Origin: Pelagibaculum spongiae
GTDB taxonomy: Bacteria > Pseudomonadota > Gammaproteobacteria > Enterobacterales > Pelagibaculaceae
Assembly: GCF_003097315.1 (NCBI RefSeq)
Contig: NZ_QDDL01000001.1
Span: 868,001 to 932,000 of the forward strand
Direction of reading: 5' to 3'
DNA length: 64,000 nt
Below, in pieces: positions 57,902 to 64,000 of the stretch. The position numbers and the translations under genes are program-made. How positions within the stretch are numbered: the first letter of the stretch is position 1; each line of letters starts with the position of its first letter. The notes beneath the pieces are model-generated. The model was not told where the DNA came from. It searched no databases and was given only the letters and a program-made list of their open reading frames with translations.

Positions 57902-58000
57902 CACTTAACGCCCATTTAACGGGCAAAAAACTGTTGGCTAAAATAACGACGAAGGAGCAAAATCCAACTGTTTTTTGTCCCTGTTTAAATGCTTGTTATA
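57902..58000 (-). other. attC site (integron recombination site), ~99 bp
   Basis: Outer boxes CACTTAAC and GTTATATACC. The arms ATTTAAC-GGGCAAAAAACTGTTGG and the complementary right half pair almost throughout, with a few unpaired bases as attC folding needs. It includes the stop of the secreted-protein gene. Its right box GGTATATAAC (minus strand) matches the start of the same cassette (GTTATATACC at 58431-58439). Confidence 0.8.
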
Positions 58001-58418
58001 TACCAATTTGCTCTGCACTGGACAACCATATGGAATACTTACGATAAAATGAAATTACGCCGCTAGGAGAGTTAATAGTGATAACTTTATCGGAATAAAT
58101 AGCTGAATTTATATCGTAAAAATTTCTATGATGATAATAAGGGTGAATACCCATAACATTTTGAGAATCCGAGTTCAAAAACACAATAAATTGAGATGAA
58201 TTATTTCCACCAGAAAAGCCTTCCATATGAAAAGAAATAACAGTTACTCCGGCCCTATCCATTTTTTTAGTCTTAATCGATTTAGGTAAAAGAACGGCAT
58301 AATTATCACCATAGAGTTTAGATATAATCCTAACTTTATCTTTAATGCCTTTATCATCTAATGCAGCGAAGCTTGATAAAGATAGGGATAATAAAAACAT
58401 ACTAAAAATCAACTTCAT
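57996..58418 (-). CDS. Secreted integron-cassette protein, uncharacterised
   Basis: 140 residues. Clear signal peptide (MKLIFSMFLLSLSLSSFAAL), then a ~118-residue domain not recognised, with aromatic and His-rich GIHPYYHHRNFYD near residue 90. Probably periplasmic. The gene fills one cassette between two attC sites: it starts about 20 bases after the attC core point and its stop codon lies inside the downstream attC, a usual cassette layout. Promoterless cassettes rely on upstream transcription. Confidence 0.6.
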   Translation of the reverse strand: MKLIFSMFLLSLSLSSFAALDDKGIKDKVRIISKLYGDNYAVLLPKSIKTKKMDRAGVTVISFHMEGFSGGNNSSQFIVFLNSDSQNVMGIHPYYHHRNFYDINSAIYSDKVITINSPSGVISFYRKYSIWLSSAEQIGI

Positions 58419-58430
58419 AACGTTCCTTGG

Positions 58431-58480
58431 TATATAACGCCGCGTTCATCGGCTTGTCCGATGCAACGCTTTGTTAGTGC
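58431..58480 (-). other. attC site, ~50 bp
   Basis: Ends TATATAAC and GTTAGTGC. CATCGG/CCGATG central arms and GCGTT/AACGC outer arms form the folded stem. The GTTAGTGC box equals the inverse of GCACTAAC at the far edge of the neighbouring cassette (60105-60112), as expected when both bound one cassette. Confidence 0.82.
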
Positions 58481-58481
58481 C

Positions 58482-59435
58482 TTAGTCATTGCTGAAATGA
58501 TAATAACCATGATCTTCAGCATATGAGTCCATAGCTTCTCGATCATTAGGATCTACAAGCTCATAATAATCTTCTGGCGTATGATGCACACGGTGGGTGA
58601 AGTGATCGGCAATACTGGCTGCTATTAGCTCGCCATACCCATTGAGCTTTAGACCACAGGCTTCGCATAAGAATTTTGTTGGAATCACTGACTGCCTAAC
58701 AATTATCTCATCCTCTTTATTCTCTATTTGTTCTCGCCCATACGTATCGCCTTGAACTGTAGCTACACACTTACATGCGGGGCATTCGACTCTATGATGT
58801 TGCTGATGACTAAGTGCCTCCCCTTTCGCCTCGGAAGTCAGCTTTAAGCTATCTTGTTCTTCGGGATCTTTTTCACCAAAGACTTTTGAAAAAGCAGCTA
58901 TCTTACCTTTGACCTTACTTGTGACCTCAGTATTAACCTGTTCGATTATTCTATCAGCTGTTTGGGCCTCTTCCTCACCCAGCAAGCTAGTTAAGCTTTC
59001 GCCTTGTGCTTCGGCTAAGACTTTGCAGCACTTATAAAATCCACCAATCCAAGTCTGGTGCTTATATTCAATAAATGCTGCTGTACCAGAATGTAGCTCT
59101 TCATTCCTCCTTCCTGCAAGGGCTAGAGCTACCGAAAGCTCATCAGCTGTAAATTGAGGAATCAAGTCCTTACACAAACGAAGTACTTGATTCGTAGGGA
59201 TTGACTTACGTTGGGCGGTTGATGATCCCAAACCCAGTGCTGACAATAAATGGCGTTGCTCTTTGTCTGGATCAGCCAAGAGAACTGGACTGAAGTTGGC
59301 TATCGTCGACCGAGATAGCAACTCTAGCCCCATCGCACACCACAACCCGAAAACATCATCCGTTCTATCAACCTCAAATGAACGTTCAAAATATAGCTTT
59401 GATTTTGTCCATAATGAATCTCTGTCCCAACTCAC
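58482..59435 (-). CDS. HEPN-like protein with zinc ribbon
   Basis: 317 residues from a GTG directly after the preceding stop, with GGAG six bases upstream. The N-terminal ~150 residues are helical with RNEELH at 110-115, the R-x4-H motif of HEPN ribonucleases. The middle is charged. A Cys cluster follows (CPACKC ... CEACGL), a four-Cys zinc ribbon or knuckle, then an acidic His/Tyr-rich tail. HEPN proteins often cut RNA in toxin-antitoxin and anti-phage systems. The nuclease role here is inferred. It is paired in one cassette with the oxygenase-like gene. Confidence 0.6.
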   Translation of the reverse strand: MSWDRDSLWTKSKLYFERSFEVDRTDDVFGLWCAMGLELLSRSTIANFSPVLLADPDKEQRHLLSALGLGSSTAQRKSIPTNQVLRLCKDLIPQFTADELSVALALAGRRNEELHSGTAAFIEYKHQTWIGGFYKCCKVLAEAQGESLTSLLGEEEAQTADRIIEQVNTEVTSKVKGKIAAFSKVFGEKDPEEQDSLKLTSEAKGEALSHQQHHRVECPACKCVATVQGDTYGREQIENKEDEIIVRQSVIPTKFLCEACGLKLNGYGELIAASIADHFTHRVHHTPEDYYELVDPNDREAMDSYAEDHGYYHFSND

Positions 59436-60080
59436 TTAACTCTCCAAATAAATTCTAAATATTTCACGGCTTTCGTCCTTTACTGCTGATCGGCTGTGCA
59501 AAGAATTCCAGTTATCAAAAATAACAGCTTTGTTGCCACTCCAATCTATTTTAATTGATTCCACTCTGTTCATGGCGACTACCAACTCCTCATGAAACAC
59601 TTTGGCATAGTCATTCGCAGGCGTCATAATGTTAGGATCAAATCGAAATCCATAATTGTCATTTACTTCAAAAACAGGAGACGTATATTTACTACCCTCA
59701 ATCGTTTCAACTAGGTATATGGCTCTTCGTGCTTTGCTAAGGAAATCATCAGATATAAATCTCTCGATATCTCTTAGTGAAATATAGTTAGTCGTGCACC
59801 GACTCGTTGAAAACATTCCCATTATTATATACCTCGCGGGTAGGCCCCAAAAAGCGGTATCGGAATGAAAAGGGAACATCGACAAACCATAAGTACTGCT
59901 AAAAGTCCCAGTAAGAGAGTTTGTACCATCACTTGATTTTAATGTGGCCACATCCTCTCCATTAGGATGCGGCCTAATATTACCGATAGATTTTGCCAAG
60001 CCGATTAATTCATCCTGTGAATATATATTCTCAACTATCGCAATGCCTTCGGTTTTTAGATTATCAAGTATAGAATTCAC
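59436..60080 (-). CDS. Fe(II)/2-oxoglutarate dioxygenase-like (TauD/TfdA type) protein
   Basis: 214 residues. The iron facial triad is visible: His72 and Asp74 in FPFHSDTAFW and His195 in WNSLHSRSA, with Arg205 or Arg209 as the likely 2-oxoglutarate contact. The double-stranded beta-helix order fits TauD/TfdA enzymes, though it is shorter than most. Substrate unknown. First gene of a two-gene integron cassette; the HEPN-like gene begins on the next base after its stop. Could be a small-molecule or macromolecule hydroxylase. Confidence 0.7.
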   Translation of the reverse strand: MNSILDNLKTEGIAIVENIYSQDELIGLAKSIGNIRPHPNGEDVATLKSSDGTNSLTGTFSSTYGLSMFPFHSDTAFWGLPARYIIMGMFSTSRCTTNYISLRDIERFISDDFLSKARRAIYLVETIEGSKYTSPVFEVNDNYGFRFDPNIMTPANDYAKVFHEELVVAMNRVESIKIDWSGNKAVIFDNWNSLHSRSAVKDESREIFRIYLES

Positions 60081-60104
60081 TAAAACTCTCTATCCGTGTG
60101 ATGA

Positions 60105-60179
60105 GCACTAACGCCGCGCTCTGCGGAAATTTTTGAGCGCCAGCGAGTAAATTTTCCGTAGCAGCGCCTTGTTATAAGC
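60105..60179 (-). other. attC site, 75 bp
   Basis: Boxes GCACTAAC and GTTATAAGC. Arms CGGAAATTTTT and AAATTTTCCG with GCGCT/AGCGC outside fold into an imperfect stem. It lies just past the gajB-like stop. Its outer box predicts that the Gabija-like cassette starts with GTTATAAGC beyond the window edge. Confidence 0.88.
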
Positions 60180-60184
60180 CGGCA

Positions 60185-61996
60185 TTATTTACCAAGGCCC
60201 ACTAGATTTTTCACGCAATCATAATCAAAATTGCAATCAGACAATACCTTAGTGGGCTGATATTCTTCTTTTCTTACATTAAAACGTTCACATTCAGAAA
60301 TTAAGTGGAGGTTCTTACGAGCTCTTGAACCAATGACATACATTAGCTTTGTCGAGCTTTCTTCACCTTTGGGGTCACTAAAATGTGGAACCATACCTTC
60401 TAATAAAGCGTAAGCAATTACCACATCGAATTCTGCCCCCTTAACTCCATGTATAGTTGATACTGTTATTCCTGATCTGGTATTAAAAACCTTTCTAAAT
60501 GTGTTTATATCCCCAATAAATTCAGCGCCATCCTTCCTAAGTCTTTCAATTCTAGATTGAGAACTTTCGAAAAAGGCATCGTAATGTTGAATGAGGGGAG
60601 CGTATTCTCGAAATGGGATAGCAACGCTGCTAAAGAAAGCTTCGAAAAAATTCGTTAAGTAGACTAATCCTTCTTTATCTGACAATACAATCGAGTTACT
60701 TGTTCGTAAAATAGACTTCTTTGTTATATCAGAAATATTGATTCCGAAAGATTCCATATCATTCAGCACTTCTCCTGCCCATCGCAATCGGCGAATATAC
60801 ATATTTGGTGAGGCTGTTGTGAGTGCAATCTTAGAAAGTTTATACCAGAAGTTTTCAATATCTCTAGCAAAAGGAACCATTCCAGGACCATCAAATTCAT
60901 ATTCTGGAAGCGATGAAACCAATTTCCGCGTCATACTCGCCAAGGTGACCCATTGCGGCGCAATAACGCAGATCTCTGAAGGTGGAATATTCAATGTTTC
61001 CACATTGTATTTAATCAATCGAATAATGACCGTTTCAAGCTGATCTTTTTTTACATTTTTATCGAAAGAAATAGTACTATTAAAATACCTATCTTTTGAT
61101 GCGGCTATAATTTTTGTAGAAAAGAAATTATAGTTACCAAAGTAATCTACTATTTTTTCTGATGATCGGTAATTGTCCGAAAGTTCCATGAGCTTCATTT
61201 TCTTTTTGGATAATTTCTCAAATTCAAGAACTTCCATAGGATACCCACCAAGAGATTCATAAATTGCCTGGTTAGGATCGCCAACAATAAATGTATTAGT
61301 TTTGCTACCGCCCGCTTTTAATATCTCACTTAAAATTGCATATTGAATGCTTTTTGTATCTTGATACTCATCTATCAAAATGAATCTAAATATGCTGCTA
61401 AGTATTACGGGTATTGAATCCTGGCTTCTCATCAATTCATATGAATAAAATAGTATTAATTCAAAATCTAGCTCTCTCCTTTTAATAAGAGTATTGAAAT
61501 AGTCATTCAGAATATTTTTTAATTTTTCATGCTTCCACTCATCTTGGCAGCCTAAAACATACCCAGTCTCTGTAAAATAAAAATCACAATTCCAATGAGT
61601 TATGTATTTGTGTGGTTCACACAGAGAATCCAATAGCACCTCTCGTTCGTGAGAATCTATAACTCTAAATCCATGCTTTAGGTTTTCGTGATAAATTGCG
61701 TATGGTTTTAGTATCCACTCCATACAAAATGAATGTATTGTTCCAATCCACAATTGTGAAGTATCAATTCCCAAGCCCTCTATACGTTCGTGAATTTCAT
61801 CCGCAGCCCGATTTGTATAAGTAATGGCAATAACATAATTTTTTTCACTACTTATTCTGGATAACTCATGTGCGATTTTATAAGTTAAAGTTCGAGTTTT
61901 TCCACTTCCTGGGCATGCTGTTAGAAAAACACTACCTTCCTCGAGAATAGCATCTTCCTGTCTTTGATTAAGGTCTTCACTACCCCATAAATTCAT
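60185..61996 (-). CDS. gajB: Gabija-like UvrD/Rep-type helicase (GajB-like)
   Basis: 603 residues. Superfamily 1A helicase motifs in order: Walker A ACPGSGKT (Lys33), AITYTNRAADEI (Ia), GTIHSFC, LIDEYQDT (II), VGDPNQAIYESLGG (III), LSDNYRS (IV), TVSTIHGVKGAEFDVV (V) and MYVIGSRARKNLHLI (VI). It is longer than the ~500-residue founding GajB. The gene starts two bases after the OLD-nuclease stop, and this pairing is what defines Gabija anti-phage systems. It sits in an integron cassette ending at the attC at 60105. Confidence 0.82.
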   Translation of the reverse strand: MNLWGSEDLNQRQEDAILEEGSVFLTACPGSGKTRTLTYKIAHELSRISSEKNYVIAITYTNRAADEIHERIEGLGIDTSQLWIGTIHSFCMEWILKPYAIYHENLKHGFRVIDSHEREVLLDSLCEPHKYITHWNCDFYFTETGYVLGCQDEWKHEKLKNILNDYFNTLIKRRELDFELILFYSYELMRSQDSIPVILSSIFRFILIDEYQDTKSIQYAILSEILKAGGSKTNTFIVGDPNQAIYESLGGYPMEVLEFEKLSKKKMKLMELSDNYRSSEKIVDYFGNYNFFSTKIIAASKDRYFNSTISFDKNVKKDQLETVIIRLIKYNVETLNIPPSEICVIAPQWVTLASMTRKLVSSLPEYEFDGPGMVPFARDIENFWYKLSKIALTTASPNMYIRRLRWAGEVLNDMESFGINISDITKKSILRTSNSIVLSDKEGLVYLTNFFEAFFSSVAIPFREYAPLIQHYDAFFESSQSRIERLRKDGAEFIGDINTFRKVFNTRSGITVSTIHGVKGAEFDVVIAYALLEGMVPHFSDPKGEESSTKLMYVIGSRARKNLHLISECERFNVRKEEYQPTKVLSDCNFDYDCVKNLVGLGK

Positions 61997-61998
61997 TT

Positions 61999-63987
61999 TC
62001 AGTACCTCTTTATGAACTCAATAATAGGGTCTTGGGGAAAGTACTTTTCAAAAGTACTAAATACACTTTTAGTATCAATTGTTTTGTCTCGGTATTTTTG
62101 TAATTCTGAATTCACCCAACCAATGATTTCATTAGTTGATTGTGCTCGTTCTTCAATAATTGAAAGTCTATATCCTAATATATACAACCAAATTTCATCT
62201 TGTATTATCGGACTTGAATGATTTATGGCATCTAATATGTAACCTGGCACTTTGATTTGATTATCAACGTTATTACTCAGTAATATTGCGAACCAACCTT
62301 TTCCTTCATTTGCAGCCATCGTAAGAACCCGCTTGCCATAGATGGATGTATCTTTTGATGCCAACTCTAACTTTGAGGTAGCTCTTGTTGTTCTGTCTTC
62401 ATATACATCTTCTACTATGTTAATTACAGCGTCTGCATTGCCAGATGAGATAAAATCAACTTCGAATGTATTTGAAGCATAAAAAACATTCAGCCAATTA
62501 TTTCCTTGGCAAAAAGAATCTAGATCTAACTTTCGCTGTTTTCCTTTTTCTTCTGATCCGAGACACTTTCTCCTAAATTTAGAAGCAGCAGGAGAATCAA
62601 GAGGATCAGGAGTGGTATCTATAATCGAAGTGTCTAAATCAGTAATAATCGAACAGTTCTTTCGAATTCTGTCGTTATTGAACAAAATTGCAACATTCTT
62701 GAAGCCGGTGCTTCGTATGTTGACAAGACTAATTCCTAACTCATCCAAACTTATACCTAGAAGATTTTTAACTAAGGTGGGAAGCAAAATTTCCTCAGCA
62801 TCACCTTCAACTAAAATAACACTCTTTGCGAAGAGAAGATTACTCCGAACCGCATCAAGGTAACGTTGTAAGCGTCCAACATCTTTAGGTAATAAATTAT
62901 TTGTTGGTTGATAAGCTTCACATGAACCATTCACCTGGCCTAAGACATTTATATTACTCACATTACTGACTTCTGAAATCTGTGTAGAGTGAGTTGAATA
63001 TATTATTTGAGTGTCTGGGTACTTGACCTTATCAAATAAGGTTTTTTGAATGTGCGTATGGATATGAGCTTCAGGCTCTTCAATCAATAAAAAATTAGCA
63101 AAGGATTGCTTGGAAACCTGGTAGTTGAACTCGAGTAATTTGAGCGTTAGATATATTAAATTAGCACCGCCTAAACTTAGTTCATGTATTCCACCTTCGT
63201 AATTTTCCTCAGATTCTCCAATAAATAGTTTTAATGATTGGAATAATGCCTCAGCTTCGGCAGGTAAATCCGACCTTATTGACATTGATTTTGGCGAGTA
63301 TGTTTCACCGACAGTATCCTTGATTGTGTCCAATATATCAGTTCTTACATCTTGAACATCCTTAAGATTCTCGATTGATGTATTTAAATCAAGGACTTTA
63401 TCTGTAATTGGTTTTATTACCGCAGGGTCTAATTGTCCGCTTTTGCTTTTCAGTAAAGTTAATAGTGGATTCGTTCTATTATTATGAAACTCAGAAACCA
63501 CATCTCTCAATGCTTGGATAAAAGTGAATGATACTTCTTTAGCTACTGACAATATTCCTGGGACTTTTATTCCAATTTCTGGGTGCTCTATTTCATCACA
63601 AAAAATAGCATTATCGAAATCACCTGAAATCTTCTTGTAAAATAATGTGTCGTTGAAATCTGCGGTACTTTTACCTGTGAAGATTGTTTCATAGTCATCC
63701 AAGCTTACTTCAGATAATATAGCATTTAGACCAGCATGATCACCATCATCTAACTTTGATAATTTCAATCGAATGTCTTTTTTTGGTCTAAAAATAAGGT
63801 TATACGTAGCCTTATCCACGACCGTTCCTGGCTGAATATTCGCAGCTCCATGAATGAAGAGTGCTTGTATTTCCTCATCCAGAGATAGTTCTTCAAATTC
63901 TATACTTATTATTATCCAATGGCCTTTCCAAGAACCCAAGCCTCTATTGAAATCCAACTCGCTTAATTTATACGCTGAACGAATCAT
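61999..63987 (-). CDS. gajA: Gabija-like OLD-family ATPase/TOPRIM nuclease (GajA-like), N-terminus cut by window edge
   Basis: At least 662 residues. The frame stays open to the window edge and the Walker A region is missing, so the real start lies outside. Visible: the ABC signature SLGGANLIYL, Walker B LLIEEPEAHIH with STHSTQ His switch, then a TOPRIM domain with VILVEGDAEEILLP and ITDLDTS metal-binding acids. OLD-family nucleases of this type cut DNA. With the adjoining UvrD-like helicase it makes a Gabija-type defence pair. It is larger than canonical GajA. Confidence 0.82.
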   Translation of the reverse strand: MIRSAYKLSELDFNRGLGSWKGHWIIISIEFEELSLDEEIQALFIHGAANIQPGTVVDKATYNLIFRPKKDIRLKLSKLDDGDHAGLNAILSEVSLDDYETIFTGKSTADFNDTLFYKKISGDFDNAIFCDEIEHPEIGIKVPGILSVAKEVSFTFIQALRDVVSEFHNNRTNPLLTLLKSKSGQLDPAVIKPITDKVLDLNTSIENLKDVQDVRTDILDTIKDTVGETYSPKSMSIRSDLPAEAEALFQSLKLFIGESEENYEGGIHELSLGGANLIYLTLKLLEFNYQVSKQSFANFLLIEEPEAHIHTHIQKTLFDKVKYPDTQIIYSTHSTQISEVSNVSNINVLGQVNGSCEAYQPTNNLLPKDVGRLQRYLDAVRSNLLFAKSVILVEGDAEEILLPTLVKNLLGISLDELGISLVNIRSTGFKNVAILFNNDRIRKNCSIITDLDTSIIDTTPDPLDSPAASKFRRKCLGSEEKGKQRKLDLDSFCQGNNWLNVFYASNTFEVDFISSGNADAVINIVEDVYEDRTTRATSKLELASKDTSIYGKRVLTMAANEGKGWFAILLSNNVDNQIKVPGYILDAINHSSPIIQDEIWLYILGYRLSIIEERAQSTNEIIGWVNSELQKYRDKTIDTKSVFSTFEKYFPQDPIIEFIKRY

Positions 63988-64000
63988 GTTATCATCAAGG

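Overview
The window looks like a chromosome segment of a marine-type gammaproteobacterium of the broad Pseudomonadales/Oceanospirillales group. The reasons are gene order and family type. Several blocks match Pseudomonas aeruginosa: transketolase next to epd; an ArsR-methyltransferase regulator next to metK; ahcY-metF and rsmE; the complete pilGHIJK-chpABC twitching chemosensory cluster; gshB-tonB3-yqgE-ruvX; pilT/pilU; yggS-proC-yggT; and metX-metW-DUF4426. A FabY-type initiating ketoacyl synthase also fits this group. No species can be named from sequence alone, and no rRNA or tRNA gene was recognised.

Layout. 1-4.7 kb: start of epd (cut by the window edge), tktA, an MFS transporter and a divergent AraC regulator. 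4.8-6.4 kb: a RES/Xre toxin-antitoxin pair and a small exported NTF2-like protein. 6.5-10.8 kb: a fabY-like gene, a duplicated broken copy of its 3' end with a HAD-like gene wedged between, and a GlxA-type regulator. 10.9-14.7 kb: a membrane protein, an aspartokinase and an orphan. 14.7-19.4 kb: the S-adenosylmethionine cycle block (SahR-like regulator, metK, ahcY, metF), with striking palindromes and structured leaders. 19.5-24.6 kb: a SatD/DUF3307 pair behind three 28-bp repeats, rsmE, and a beta-helix/diheme cytochrome fusion lipoprotein. 24.6-40.9 kb: type IV pilus chemosensory system, gshB, tonB3-like, yqgE and ruvX. 41.3-53.4 kb: a DASS transporter with a 51-bp repeat array, pilU/pilT and yggS-proC-yggT, then an insertion (orphan tssJ-FHA pair and a dynamin-like GTPase) ahead of metX-metW.

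53.4-64 kb is an accessory region. From about 57.5 kb to the right edge it reads as a chromosomal integron cassette array on the minus strand. Three attC-like sites (57902-58000, 58431-58480, 60105-60179) have outer boxes that match the start of each cassette. The cassettes carry a Gabija-like OLD nuclease/UvrD helicase pair (gajA cut by the window edge), a two-gene HEPN plus Fe(II)/2-oxoglutarate oxygenase-like cassette, a small secreted protein and an 80-residue orphan. A decayed REP-associated tyrosine transposase lies at the distal end.

The best candidates for undescribed biology are three. First, the ahcY leader: two mutually exclusive helices can either free or bury the ribosome binding site, and it does not resemble the known SAH riboswitch. 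Second, the HEPN/oxygenase integron cassette. Third, the SatD operon with its triple palindromic operator-like repeats.
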